IMG/VR virus record: IMGVR_UViG_3300009034_000045 | Coordinates: 1-57,030 of that record | Length of the DNA stretch: 57,030 nucleotides | From: a virus | Strand: one strand, 5' to 3' | Shown: in pieces, positions 47,670 through 55,619 of the stretch | How positions within the stretch are numbered: position 1 is the first letter of the stretch | Layout of the letters: each line of letters opens with the position of its first letter | Program-made: the position numbers and the translations under genes | The notes under the pieces: model-generated | Databases searched by the model: none | What the model was told of the DNA's origin: nothing | Seen by the model: only the letters and a program-made list of their open reading frames with translations

Positions 47670-47729
47670 TTTACACGTGGAGAAAATATTTTCCGATCTT
47701 TTTCTCCTACTATATAGGGGTAGCGTTTC
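47670..47729 (+). promoter_or_regulatory. Probable control region of the split methylase
   Basis: Palindrome GAAAATATTTTC (47682-47693) and flanking GGAGAAA/TTTCTCC. TATATA (47711-47716) could be a -10; the -35 is poor. It may bind an autoregulator. Confidence 0.45.
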
Positions 47730-48830
47730 GTGGCGATGGACTATGAAATCAGGATAGGCGACTGCCGCGAGCTGATGAAGAAGCTCGGAGACGGTAACAT
47801 CGACGCTGTGGTGACCGATCCACCCTACGAACTCGGCTTCATGGGAAAGAGTTGGGACCGGACAGGTATCGCGTACCAGGTTGATGTTTGGAGGGAGGTC
47901 CTCCGCGTCCTGAACGCCATCGAGGATGCGGGCTTCGAGCTGAGGGATACGATCTGCCACGTGTTCGGCTCAGGGTTTCCGAAGTCGCTCGACGTGAGCA
48001 AGGCCATCGACGATGCGGCGGGGGCGAAACGGGAAGTAATCGGCGTAAGGCAGTACGAGAGAAAAGGAACAACGCCGGTGACACGGAAGGCGACGAGCAT
48101 ATATTCGAAGGGAGACGAGGGGAACGTCGGGCAAGAAAGTAATCTCATAAGTGCTCCAACCACCGAGGCCGCCCAGCGCTGGGAGGGCTGGGGCACGGCG
48201 CTGAAGCCGGCGGCGGAGTTCTGGACGGTCGCGAGGAAGCCGCTGGAGGGGACCGTGGCCCAGAACGTGCTCCGGCACCAGACAGGAGCTTTGAATATAG
48301 AGGCATGTCGAATAGGGGATGCCGAGGTTGGGTGGGCCGGAAAAGCCGCCGGAGGAAATACATGGAACGAAGATAATTGCGGACTTACAAAAGATGGAGA
48401 ACCGCGTCCGGCCACTGGCCGCTGGCCTCCCAATTTCGTGATGAGCCACGCGGAAAGCTGCGGCGAGGACTGCGCTCCCTCGTGTCCCGTCGCCCAGATG
48501 GACCGGCAGAGCGGAGAGAGTTTTTCATCTCGTCGTGTTTCGAAAGATATAGACGCCCCTGGATCTACTTATTCCCTTAATCGTAGTGGGATCACTCCGA
48601 GAGGTCATAACGACTCTGGCGGTGCCTCGCGCTTCTTCCCATGCTTCCGCTACGAGGCAAAGGCGGGGCGGCGGGAGCGGGACGAGGGACTGGGGGAGCT
48701 TCCAAGGCGGAGCGCGGGTGAGGTGACAAATCGCAAGGATGGGACAGCGGGGCTCAAGTCGCCGAGAGCCGGGGCCGGTCGGACAGGAGGAAAAGATGGG
48801 GCGGGTGTTAGAAATACCCACCCCACATGA
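47730..48830 (+). CDS. DNA methyltransferase, N-terminal half (split, DPPY)
   Basis: The protein has 366 residues; GTG 47730. IRIGDCRELMKKL, DAVVTDPPYELGFMGKSWDR (DPPY about 30-33) and FGSGFPKSLDVSKAID are typical of class-beta N4/N6 methylases of phages. Between REVLRVL and NAIEDAGFELRD about 20 residues (the usual PGG...F-G-R strand) are missing. The end RNTHPT stops where THPTVKP is expected; the SAM-binding half follows in the next gene (ATGA overlap at 48827-48830). Confidence 0.85.
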   Translation: MAMDYEIRIGDCRELMKKLGDGNIDAVVTDPPYELGFMGKSWDRTGIAYQVDVWREVLRVLNAIEDAGFELRDTICHVFGSGFPKSLDVSKAIDDAAGAKREVIGVRQYERKGTTPVTRKATSIYSKGDEGNVGQESNLISAPTTEAAQRWEGWGTALKPAAEFWTVARKPLEGTVAQNVLRHQTGALNIEACRIGDAEVGWAGKAAGGNTWNEDNCGLTKDGEPRPATGRWPPNFVMSHAESCGEDCAPSCPVAQMDRQSGESFSSRRVSKDIDAPGSTYSLNRSGITPRGHNDSGGASRFFPCFRYEAKAGRRERDEGLGELPRRSAGEVTNRKDGTAGLKSPRAGAGRTGGKDGAGVRNTHPT

Positions 48831-49063
48831 CGGTGAAGCCGATAGCATTTATGCGCTGGCTCATCCGCCTCGTGACGCCGCCGGGCGGGCTGGTCCTTGA
48901 TCTCTTCGCGGGGAGCGGGAGCACGGGATGCGCGGCGGTCGCTGAGGGCTTCCGGTTCGTAGGGATGGAGAAGGATCTCGATAGCGCCGAGATTGCACGT
49001 ATGAGAATAAGGTACTGGGCATCTCTCGAACATCAAATGGATCTTTTCGGAACTACTTTCTGA
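48827..49063 (+). CDS. DNA methyltransferase, C-terminal half (SAM-binding)
   Basis: The protein has 78 residues: MTVKPIAFMRWLIRLVTPPG then GLVLDLFAGSGSTGCAAVAE (SAM-binding FxGxG) and FVGMEKD. This is the C-terminal half that normally follows N-x-HPTVKP. An extra ATGAC between CCCCAC and GGTGAAG shifts the frame and provides the overlapping stop/start, so the enzyme may work as two subunits. Confidence 0.8.
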   Translation: MTVKPIAFMRWLIRLVTPPGGLVLDLFAGSGSTGCAAVAEGFRFVGMEKDLDSAEIARMRIRYWASLEHQMDLFGTTF

Positions 49064-49078
49064 TAAGGAGAGAAAAAA

Positions 49079-49405
49079 ATGAAGATGATGTTACTTACAC
49101 TATTGCTTATGGCTACGAGCATCGGCGAATCCGCCTCGCAGAGAAGGCATGTCTTCGAGGCGAGGGTATATCCGGTGGACTCGTGCGACGATCCGCTGGT
49201 CTTCGCGTACAGCTTCAGCACCCTGAGAGGGGCTCTCGACTTCGCCAGGGTGGTGAGCCACCGGGGGCTCGAGGTTGAGTTCTGCCCGCCCGGCCCGGGC
49301 ATCCAGGTCCTCTTTCCCGTCATCAGGAGGATCGAGATCAGGAGAAGAATATGCATCGGGCCGTGCCCCGTTGCTGACGCCCCTTGCATTCTCCAGTACC
49401 GATAG
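49079..49405 (+). CDS. Secreted cysteine-containing protein, 108 aa
   Basis: Signal peptide MKMMLLTLLLMATSIGESA, cleavage likely before SQRR. The mature part has five cysteines (C42-like DSCDD, EFCPPG, ICIGPC, PCILQ), probably disulfide-linked in the periplasm or outside. Unknown function; possible lysogenic-conversion or exclusion protein. Confidence 0.6.
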   Translation: MKMMLLTLLLMATSIGESASQRRHVFEARVYPVDSCDDPLVFAYSFSTLRGALDFARVVSHRGLEVEFCPPGPGIQVLFPVIRRIEIRRRICIGPCPVADAPCILQYR

Positions 49406-49423
49406 AAGAAGGAGGCACGCATC

Positions 49424-49639
49424 GTGATCTACATGAATCCGACCATCGTGTACCACTGGAGAGAGCAGTGCCAGTACTGCGGCGGGACGGGCATGGTCTC
49501 CGAGCCGAACAGCTGCGCTTTCACGAACGGAGGAATCACCTGTCCGGTGTGCAAGGGGGAGCGCATCGTCCATCGGAGTGAGCCGTTTCTTCTGGGAATC
49601 GTGAGGGCGAATAGCAACACCGGGATAGCGAATCCATGA
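49424..49639 (+). CDS. DnaJ-type zinc-finger protein, 71 aa
   Basis: GTG 49424 follows AAGGAGG. CQYCGGTGMVSE and CPVCKGERIVH are DnaJ-like CxxCxGxG repeats. Single zinc module; unknown function. Confidence 0.65.
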   Translation: MIYMNPTIVYHWREQCQYCGGTGMVSEPNSCAFTNGGITCPVCKGERIVHRSEPFLLGIVRANSNTGIANP

Positions 49640-49839
49640 GAAAGAATGAATTGATGGAACGGTTGATGAATCCCAAACCATATGACTATGCAGTCGCCAT
49701 CTCAGACGATGGTTTGGAGCGGAAGATGCGCTACTGTGATCTGTCGCCTTACCGGAAGTGGGAAAATATAACGGAGTTCGGAGATGAGATTCCGGTCTTT
49801 TTGGCGACATTCCACAAGGATAATAGTAACGGGTACTGA
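49636..49839 (+). CDS. Small protein, 67 aa
   Basis: ATGA overlap. YDYAVAISDDGLERKMRYCD then DEIPVFLATFHKD. No family is recognised. Confidence 0.55.
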   Translation: MRKNELMERLMNPKPYDYAVAISDDGLERKMRYCDLSPYRKWENITEFGDEIPVFLATFHKDNSNGY

Positions 49840-49862
49840 ATTCAGGAAAAAGGAGAAAAATC

Positions 49863-50189
49863 ATGATGACGATCTGGAAGTACGAGGTTTCTGTAAGAGA
49901 CTCATTCGAGCTCGAATTGCCGAAGGGCGCAGAGATACTCAGTTGCCAGAATCAGCATGGTGGAAGTGAATCTCTTCAGATGTGGGCGCTCATGGATACG
50001 GAGGCCGAGAAGGAGATCAGACGGTTTCGGATCTATGGTACCGGGCATCCGATCGAGCAGAAACAAAAACCGATGGTGAGAATTATCGAAGGTGGGATCA
50101 CTCGGAATTTGGCGCCTTTGCGGCATATTGCGACTGTGGTCGTTTCTGGCGGGATGTTGGTCTGGCACTTGTTTGAAGAAATAAAATGA
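49863..50189 (+). CDS. DUF7352-like phage protein, 108 aa
   Basis: KYEVSVRDSFELELPKGAEI, LQMWALMDTEAE, YGTGHPIE and GGMLVWHLFEE fit the small phage family whose layout is P-x-GAxIL...W-ALVD...GTGH-P...W-H-F. Unknown function. SD AAAAGGAG before ATG 49863. Confidence 0.65.
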   Translation: MMTIWKYEVSVRDSFELELPKGAEILSCQNQHGGSESLQMWALMDTEAEKEIRRFRIYGTGHPIEQKQKPMVRIIEGGITRNLAPLRHIATVVVSGGMLVWHLFEEIK

Positions 50190-51784
50190 GCAACGAGTAC
50201 CGGGTCCAGGGGCCGCCGGGGACGGGGAAGACCACGCACCTCGCGAAGCAGGTGGAGAACGCCGTCAGGAGGCACGGCAGCGACTCCGTGCTCGTGACAT
50301 CCCTCACCAAGGCGGCGGCGCTCGAGGTGGCCGGAAGGGACCTGCCCATCGACCCGGAGCGTATAGGAACGCTCCACTCACATTGCTTCCATGCGCTCGA
50401 CAAGCCCGGCATCGCTCAGGACAAGAAGAACATCAAGCTGTGGAACGAGTACGTCGATTCCTCGAGCAAGGCGCACCTCTCCCTGTCCGGCTCCGCCAAC
50501 AGGGACGACTTCGGGGGGCACGGGGAGAAGGCGACGGTGGGCGACGAGCTCCTCGCGCAGGCGGACATCTACCGGGCGAGGATGCTCCCGAGGGAGAAGT
50601 GGCTGCGCGCGTCCGTCGCCGAGTTCTTCGATGCCTGGTGCACCTGGAAGGAGGCAAACTACCTCATGGACTTCACCGACCTGATAGAGGCGGCGCTGCG
50701 CGATGTTGAAAAGCCGCCCTTCAGGCCGAGGTTTCTATTCACGGACGAGGCCCAGGATCTGAGCTTCCTGGAGATGACCCTCGTCCGAAAATGGGCGAGG
50801 CACTGCGAGAAGGTCATATTCTGCGGCGATCCGGATCAGACGCTCTACTTCTTCCGTGGCAGCAGCGCGGAGAACTTCACCACTCCGGCGATCCCGGAGG
50901 AGAACTACATTGAGCTGAAGCAGAGCTACCGCGTCCCGTGGACTGTACACAGGATTGCACTCGACTGGATACGACAGATAAAGGACAGGCGAGATGTCGA
51001 ATATCTGCCGCGAGACGCCGAGGGCGAGGTCGACAGGTTGAACCTGAACTACCTCCAGCCGGAGTTCATCTTCGGCGACGCGGAGAAGTACCTGGAGACC
51101 GGCAAGAGCGTCATGTTCCTCGCGACCGCGGGGTACATGCTGAAGCCCCTCATCGCCTTCTTCCGGGATCATGGCGTGCCTTTCCACAACCCGTACACCA
51201 CGAAGCGAGGTGACTGGAATCCGCTCGCCAAGCGCAAGGGCGCCTCGATAGCGGAGCGCGTGAGGGCGTTCCTGTACTGCCAGTGGCTGACGGATCCCGA
51301 GGAGCTATGGCTCTGGCTGGAGATGCTGAAGCTGGACCACTGGAGGAGGGACAAGGACGTCACCGTCAACTTCCTGAAGGAGCTCAAGGGGAAGATGACG
51401 CTAACCGAGATCGGGAGCCTCTTCGCCGACGAAGCGATAAGGAGAGCCACCGACTCCGATCTCGAGTGGCTGTACGAGGGTATGCTGAGCCGGTTCAAGG
51501 GCTCCCAGGCGACGCGTTACGCGCTCAAGGTCGCCGAGAGGGACGAGACAGGGGTTAGCCTCACCAAGACGCCGCAGATATGCGTAGGCAGCGTGCACAG
51601 CGTCAAGGGCGGCGAATCTGATGTCTGTTATGTCTTTCCTGATCTGTCCCCGGCGGCGGACGACGAGTACGTGGTCGACGAAAGCTCCATCATTCGCGTC
51701 TTCTACGTTGCAATGACCAGGGCGAGAGAGACGCTCGTGCTCTGCGACGGGGCGTCGAGATCGAGGAGATGTGTGGAGATATGA
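50186..51784 (+). CDS. SF1 (UvrD/Rep-like) helicase
   Basis: The protein has 532 residues; ATG overlaps the previous stop. GPPGTGKTTHLA (Walker A, about 9-20), VTSLTKAAALEV (Ia), FTDEAQDLSFLE (II, about 185), FCGDPDQTLYFFRG (III), LKQSYRVPWTVH (IV), VGSVHSVKGGESD (V) and VFYVAMTRARETL (VI, about 505) are complete. It unwinds DNA for replication or repair. Confidence 0.92.
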   Translation: MSNEYRVQGPPGTGKTTHLAKQVENAVRRHGSDSVLVTSLTKAAALEVAGRDLPIDPERIGTLHSHCFHALDKPGIAQDKKNIKLWNEYVDSSSKAHLSLSGSANRDDFGGHGEKATVGDELLAQADIYRARMLPREKWLRASVAEFFDAWCTWKEANYLMDFTDLIEAALRDVEKPPFRPRFLFTDEAQDLSFLEMTLVRKWARHCEKVIFCGDPDQTLYFFRGSSAENFTTPAIPEENYIELKQSYRVPWTVHRIALDWIRQIKDRRDVEYLPRDAEGEVDRLNLNYLQPEFIFGDAEKYLETGKSVMFLATAGYMLKPLIAFFRDHGVPFHNPYTTKRGDWNPLAKRKGASIAERVRAFLYCQWLTDPEELWLWLEMLKLDHWRRDKDVTVNFLKELKGKMTLTEIGSLFADEAIRRATDSDLEWLYEGMLSRFKGSQATRYALKVAERDETGVSLTKTPQICVGSVHSVKGGESDVCYVFPDLSPAADDEYVVDESSIIRVFYVAMTRARETLVLCDGASRSRRCVEI

Positions 51785-51799
51785 AAAAAGGAGAATGGC

Positions 51800-52021
51800 A
51801 TGCATACAAGTACCTATCTGATAGATGATTCCGACATCCATGTGATTCATAATTCGGATTGGTCCGGTGACGCTTTCGTGAACTTCACGGATTACCGAGG
51901 GAAAAAACGCTCGACTATAATTCCAGCGAAGCTTCTGATTCAGATCGGAAGGAGGGCGGCACACGAGCATATCGTGAGCGAGGCGATCAGTTTTTTCGAG
52001 GGACTGGAGATGAAGCCATGA
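51800..52021 (+). CDS. Small protein, 73 aa
   Basis: AAAAAGGAGAATGGC before ATG 51800. DSDIHVIHNSDWSGDAFVNF then KLLIQIGRRAAHEH. Unknown. Confidence 0.6.
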   Translation: MHTSTYLIDDSDIHVIHNSDWSGDAFVNFTDYRGKKRSTIIPAKLLIQIGRRAAHEHIVSEAISFFEGLEMKP

Positions 52022-52155
52022 CGAGGAAAGAAGAGAAAATGTTGCTGAGGAAGCTGGCAAAGACCAGGTGCGAGCTGTGCGGCGCCGCGCCCGCGAACAG
52101 GGTCGAGAAGGGACTCAGGCTCTGCGGGAAGAGGCACGATGAGAAACGGAGATGA
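52018..52155 (+). CDS. Small zinc-knuckle protein, 45 aa
   Basis: ATGA overlap. KLAKTRCELCGAAPANRVEK then LRLCGKRHDEKRR: CxxC...C...H zinc site. Read directly as short frame. Confidence 0.55.
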   Translation: MTRKEEKMLLRKLAKTRCELCGAAPANRVEKGLRLCGKRHDEKRR

Positions 52156-52360
52156 GAACTTCCCGAAGCAGCGGCACACCATAGATCTGAGGAACCTGGC
52201 GGCGAAGGAGGAGGCGCTCATCTGCCGCGAGCACAAGCTGAGGGGGATCTACGATTGGAAAAGCAGGAAGATAACGGAACAGTGTGTGAGGTGCGGTTTC
52301 AGAGGAGATGCCCGAAGTGCAAGAGGCTCGGCACGCTCAAGGAGGAGAGAAGGTTCGTGA
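52139..52360 (+). CDS. Possible zinc-binding protein, 73 aa
   Basis: ICREHKLRGIYDWKSRK and EQCVRCGFRG could bind zinc. It overlaps the genes before and after, so either this or part of the next frame may not be expressed. Confidence 0.4.
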   Translation: MRNGDENFPKQRHTIDLRNLAAKEEALICREHKLRGIYDWKSRKITEQCVRCGFRGDARSARGSARSRRREGS

Positions 52361-52545
52361 GGAGGGGGATGCTCGCGTACACCGGCTACTACGCGCTCTG
52401 TCTGGCCTGCCACGAACGCCTAAAGTATTTCGAGGTGTACGATTCCGTGAACAAGTCTGTGATAGCGAGCGTCCCGTACAACGAGGAGCTCGCGGTGAGA
52501 TGGGAGGAGGGTTTCAGTGTCCTTGAAAGAAAAGCAAATAGTTGA
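52255..52545 (+). CDS. Zinc-ribbon protein, 96 aa
   Basis: RRCPKCKRLGTLKEERRFVR and ALCLACHERLKYFEVYDS form a convincing two-CxxC zinc ribbon. Start uncertain: TTG 52255 or GTG 52282/52288. Confidence 0.6.
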   Translation: MEKQEDNGTVCEVRFQRRCPKCKRLGTLKEERRFVRRGMLAYTGYYALCLACHERLKYFEVYDSVNKSVIASVPYNEELAVRWEEGFSVLERKANS

Positions 52546-52765
52546 CGAAAAAGTAATCTATGTTGCCGTTATCGAGGATCGTCATTCTGATATTGGAATA
52601 GAACTTTTTACTAGCTATCTAGAAGCCGCTGACTTTGCGGTAGAGCACTGTAAGAAATACAGCTTGGACGGTAAATATCAGTTTTTTCGCTGTGATGATT
52701 TCAGATCGTACATTTATTCACCGGAAGGCGATTGTGTGATCATCTTTGAAAGGAGACTGCCTTGA
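52517..52765 (+). CDS. Small protein, 82 aa
   Basis: GTG 52517 with GGGAGGAGG upstream. Alternating hydrophobics (KVIYVAVIEDRHSDIGIEL; YQFFRCDDFRSYIY). Unknown. Confidence 0.6.
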   Translation: MSLKEKQIVDEKVIYVAVIEDRHSDIGIELFTSYLEAADFAVEHCKKYSLDGKYQFFRCDDFRSYIYSPEGDCVIIFERRLP

Positions 52766-52872
52766 GAGAACAAATGGAATTTGATGAGATATTGTGCCAG
52801 CTGCTTGGTAGGCATAACCACCGTCAATTTTTAATCAAGAATCCTGATTGGGATAGAGGACTTGCGCCTTGA
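52762..52872 (+). CDS. Tiny protein, 36 aa
   Basis: TTG 52762 (TTGA overlap) with AGGAG 8 bases before. Encodes LREQMEFDEILCQLLGRHNH and 16 more residues. Plausible from coupling only. Confidence 0.4.
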   Translation: MREQMEFDEILCQLLGRHNHRQFLIKNPDWDRGLAP

Positions 52873-53225
52873 GAGAAAAGCCGCCACTTGAAAGCGCAAT
52901 AGTCAAGAAGATCATCGCCTACCTGAACTCGCTCGACGGATGCCGTGCGTTGAAGCGCCACGGCGGCCGGCTTAGGGGGGGCGAGCCGGACATCTACGGC
53001 AGCTATTACGGCAGGCACTTCGAGCTCGAGGTGAAGCGATCAGATAAGGTCAAGATCACGCCGCGGCAGGCGTCCTGTATATGCAAGTGGAAGAAAGCGG
53101 GCGCGATAGCGGATGTGGTAACCTCGATAGAGGATGTCATGAACGTTTTTCAAATGAAGGGATTCTTCTTGGAGAAGAAAGGCGCCGATACCAATTGGCG
53201 TAAAGGCAGTAATGCTAACTGGTAA
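52869..53225 (+). CDS. VRR-NUC nuclease
   Basis: The protein has 118 residues; TTG 52869. RHGGRLRGGEPDIYGSYYGR (about 28-47), FELEVKRSDKVKITPRQASC (about 49-68; PD...ExK) and AGAIADVVTSIEDVM match the VRR-NUC family of phage nucleases. Probably a recombination/repair nuclease. Good match by motif order. Confidence 0.85.
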   Translation: MREKPPLESAIVKKIIAYLNSLDGCRALKRHGGRLRGGEPDIYGSYYGRHFELEVKRSDKVKITPRQASCICKWKKAGAIADVVTSIEDVMNVFQMKGFFLEKKGADTNWRKGSNANW

Positions 53226-53237
53226 AGGAGAGAAATA

Positions 53238-53492
53238 ATGGAACCAATCGAATTTCCGCAGGCCAACTCGACGCTGCTGGCCGGGGACATCCCAGACTGT
53301 GATGACCTGCCTGTATGCAAGGACGGAAGGCGGATCGTGAGCATATGGAGGATGTCGTGGCGCGAGAGGCTGTCGGCGCTGTTCTTTGGTACCGTCTTCG
53401 TTTCCGTGCTGGCACCGAGGACCTCGCCGCCCATAGCGGTCTGGGTACAGCACAATAGGGAACGGATTTGGGAAACGGTGAGGCCGAAATGA
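53238..53492 (+). CDS. Common phage protein of unknown function, 84 aa
   Basis: EPIEFPQANSTLLAG, DLPVCKDGRRIVSIWRMSWR, ERLSALFFGTVFVSVLAPRT and SPPIAVWV match a small family widespread in phages (P-x-E-F-x-x-A-N...W-x-x-S-x-x-E-R...G). Function unknown. SD AAAGGAGAGAAATA. Confidence 0.65.
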   Translation: MEPIEFPQANSTLLAGDIPDCDDLPVCKDGRRIVSIWRMSWRERLSALFFGTVFVSVLAPRTSPPIAVWVQHNRERIWETVRPK

Positions 53493-53794
53493 CGGAAGAC
53501 AACAGCAAGAAGATAATGGCCTTCCTCGACCTACGGGCCGCGTGGTGCTGCGCGAACTGCAGATACTTCATTCAGCAGGGCGACAACCCCGAGGAGGGCG
53601 AATGCCATGCCGAGCCGCCCGTACCGATGACCATCGAGGCCATGCTGTTCAAGGGGAAGGTGGCGCCCTCGCCGCTGTCGTGTGAGATGGTGGACAGCTG
53701 GAAGGTAGTCCCGCAGATAGTCTGGATGTTCAGGCGCACCGGCAAGAAGATGACGGGGTGCGGCAAGTTCCAAGTCAGGAAGAAGGTGAATTGA
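53489..53794 (+). CDS. Zinc-binding phage protein, 101 aa
   Basis: AWCCANCRYFIQ, then EGECHAEPPVPM is a common phage C-x-x-C-xx-F...G-x-C-x-x-x-P-P motif. The C-terminus includes a last cysteine (GCGKFQVRKK). Overlaps the previous gene by ATGA. Confidence 0.6.
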   Translation: MTEDNSKKIMAFLDLRAAWCCANCRYFIQQGDNPEEGECHAEPPVPMTIEAMLFKGKVAPSPLSCEMVDSWKVVPQIVWMFRRTGKKMTGCGKFQVRKKVN

Positions 53795-53795
53795 T

Positions 53796-54281
53796 ATGAA
53801 ATCAAGGAGAAAAGATCCAAGCAAGCCACGGAAGAAGAGAAAGGTGCCGCTGCTCCGAACTACCAAAACTACCCTGGAAAAAAGGAAGAGGTTCCTTGAA
53901 AGCTACAGCAAGGCGGGAAACATCACGTTGGCTTGCGAATATGCGGGGATAGAAAGATCTACTCACTACAACATCTGGATGAAGGACCCAAAGTACGTTG
54001 CAAAGTTCGAGGACGCGAAGCAGAGGGCCGGCGACCTGATAGAGGCGGAGATACTCAGGCGTGCCGTACAAGGGATAGACAAGCCTGTACACTACAAGGG
54101 CGATCGCGTCGACACGGTGAGAGAGTATAGCGACCTGCTCCTTATTTTCCTCGCCAAGGCAGTGAGGCCCGAGAAGTTCAGGGAGCTCTCCCAGTGGCAC
54201 GGCAAGGGGCAGCTGGATCTCGCCACCGGCAGCATCGACGTCAGCATCATACAGGAGGCGGTGAAGGATGCGGAGGAATGA
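53796..54281 (+). CDS. Terminase small subunit
   Basis: The protein has 161 residues. Basic N-terminus, then RKRFLESYSKAGNITLACEY and AGIERSTHYNIWMKD (helix-turn-helix, about 30-65), RRAVQGIDKPVHYKGDRV and REYSDLLLIFLAKAVRPEKF are the hallmark order of small terminases that recognise pac/cos DNA. The large subunit is not seen next to it. SD GAAGGTGAATTGAT is moderate. Confidence 0.85.
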   Translation: MKSRRKDPSKPRKKRKVPLLRTTKTTLEKRKRFLESYSKAGNITLACEYAGIERSTHYNIWMKDPKYVAKFEDAKQRAGDLIEAEILRRAVQGIDKPVHYKGDRVDTVREYSDLLLIFLAKAVRPEKFRELSQWHGKGQLDLATGSIDVSIIQEAVKDAEE

Positions 54282-54314
54282 GATGTCGTCAAAAGTTTTT
54301 AAGGAGGGTGACCT

Positions 54315-54524
54315 GTGGCTTTGATCTACACCTGTCTCAGTATCGCGCATGTGCTTCTGCTTGTCCTGGCGGCGTTCACAACGCACCCCGAGGCGGCCTG
54401 GGCGCTACCTTTTGCTATTTTTGCCTGGGGGTTTGTTATCTGCGCCGTCTGGAAGGACGAGAAGAAAAATCCGCGGCTCAATAGCATTCAGCTCCGAGCT
54501 CGAAAGAGAAGGAAAGAAAAATGA
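54315..54524 (+). CDS. Two-helix membrane protein (holin-like)
   Basis: GTG 54315 follows AAGGAGGGTG. Two transmembrane helices (YTCLSIAHVLLLVLAAF and AWALPFAIFAWGFVICAVW) and a very basic tail RARKRRKEK. The pattern fits a small class II holin, but it sits after the small terminase, not in the lysis region. Confidence 0.6.
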   Translation: MALIYTCLSIAHVLLLVLAAFTTHPEAAWALPFAIFAWGFVICAVWKDEKKNPRLNSIQLRARKRRKEK

Positions 54525-54706
54525 TTATCATCGAAGTAAGAGCGTATGAAGACGAGAAGAAGAAGGAGAAAACAATCGACAAGATAGAGTTCGTATCCGC
54601 CGACCGCGAATCAGCAATGGATCTCTTTTATAAATTTGAAGGCTTAATGAAGGGCCTGGCTGGAAGGAGGGATCGTGCTGATCAAGATAGCGCACATCTC
54701 GGATAG
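54521..54706 (+). CDS. Small protein, 61 aa
   Basis: ATGA overlap. MIIIEVRAYEDEKKKEKTID then helical end. Unknown. Confidence 0.55.
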   Translation: MIIIEVRAYEDEKKKEKTIDKIEFVSADRESAMDLFYKFEGLMKGLAGRRDRADQDSAHLG

Positions 54707-54890
54707 CCCTGACAAAAATTTCGATGACTCCAAGAAGATCTTCGAGAAAGTTCGAGTGTTGCTGAAGCACGGCGGGCAGCACGATGTTCTGAGGGCGGCC
54801 GAGGTTACGAAGCGGGCGACGAGGGAGATGCACCGTCGCGCCCGGCTTTCCCGAGGCAGTCTTCATCGTTCTCATAGGACGGAGGGATGA
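54675..54890 (+). CDS. Small basic protein, 71 aa
   Basis: GTG 54675 after GGAAGGAGGGATC. KNFDDSKKIFEKVRVLLKHG then REMHRRARLSRGSLH. Overlaps the previous gene by 32 bases. Unknown. Confidence 0.55.
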   Translation: MLIKIAHISDSPDKNFDDSKKIFEKVRVLLKHGGQHDVLRAAEVTKRATREMHRRARLSRGSLHRSHRTEG

Positions 54891-54891
54891 G

Positions 54892-55146
54892 ATGCTCGAC
54901 GAGAGATCAATACCGCTGGCGGAGGGCAAGGTGCTGAAGATAGTCAAGGAGGGCGACGGGCGCTGGACCGTCACATACAAGCTCGGTTCTTCGTACTCCT
55001 TTACCTGCGCGAGCAAGGACTACGTGGAAGCTTTGCGCGAGGTCTACCGCTACGCGAAGAGCAAGAGGGCCACGGACGAGGAGCTGAAGGCGATAGAAGA
55101 CGTCGCGACGAGCGACATGTTCGAGGAATGGGCGAGGGGACAATGA
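54892..55146 (+). CDS. Small protein, 84 aa
   Basis: GGAGGGATGAG before ATG 54892. Beta then alpha (KVLKIVKEGDGRWTVTYKLG; YVEALREVYRYAKSKRATD). Unknown. Confidence 0.6.
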   Translation: MLDERSIPLAEGKVLKIVKEGDGRWTVTYKLGSSYSFTCASKDYVEALREVYRYAKSKRATDEELKAIEDVATSDMFEEWARGQ

Positions 55147-55328
55147 AGAAAGAAGAAGAACTGCTGCGACGCGCTGCTACCATTCTTGATACGGCACTCG
55201 TGCATCAAGATGGCTTCATAGCCACAGATGCGCGCATGTGGTTGGAGGACTTCGAGGAATGGAAGAAAGAGAAGGAAGAGAAGGAAGCAGAAATCCACCC
55301 CTATCCCCTGGACGAACGAGCGAGATAG
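55143..55328 (+). CDS. Small helical protein, 61 aa
   Basis: ATGA overlap. LLRRAATILDTALVHQDGFI then EEWKKEKEEKEAEIH. Unknown. Confidence 0.55.
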   Translation: MKKEEELLRRAATILDTALVHQDGFIATDARMWLEDFEEWKKEKEEKEAEIHPYPLDERAR

Positions 55329-55477
55329 ACTTCAGCAAGGAATGCTGCGACGAGGAGATCTGCGATCATCCTTTTGGATATGACGTCTGTGGACGGTGCC
55401 ATGCGAGCATCAAGAGGGAGGCTCCGCTGGCGCTGAGATGTCCAAAATGCGGCGCCGTCCTGAGGAATCCGAAATAG
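55259..55477 (+). CDS. Zinc-binding protein, 72 aa
   Basis: ATG 55259 (GGAGG 8 bases upstream); an upstream GTG 55238 is possible. ECCDEEICDHPFGYDVCGRC then ALRCPKCGAVLR form one or two zinc sites. Confidence 0.6.
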   Translation: MEEREGREGSRNPPLSPGRTSEIDFSKECCDEEICDHPFGYDVCGRCHASIKREAPLALRCPKCGAVLRNPK

Positions 55478-55619
55478 CCACAATGTGTACTTGCATCGTC
55501 TTGCACACGACGCGATTCCGGAGTTTTCAACGACTTACAGCCACAAAGCGAAGTAGACGCGAGGCGTGAGAAATAGAAAAAATATTTTTCATGAAAAAAT
55601 CCCCATATAGGAGGTGGTT
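55478..55619 (+). other. Short intergenic region
   Basis: 140 bases, A/T-rich toward the end (GAAAAAATATTTTTC). A weak inverted pair ATCGTC/GACGCGAT lies near 55500. I see no clear promoter, terminator or gene. Confidence 0.4.

Noticed and set aside
50186-51784. Large terminase candidate, because it is a large P-loop ATPase of suitable size
   Set aside because: Motifs DEAQD, GDPDQTLYFFRG and AMTRARETL are those of UvrD/Rep helicases, and no terminase nuclease motifs are seen.
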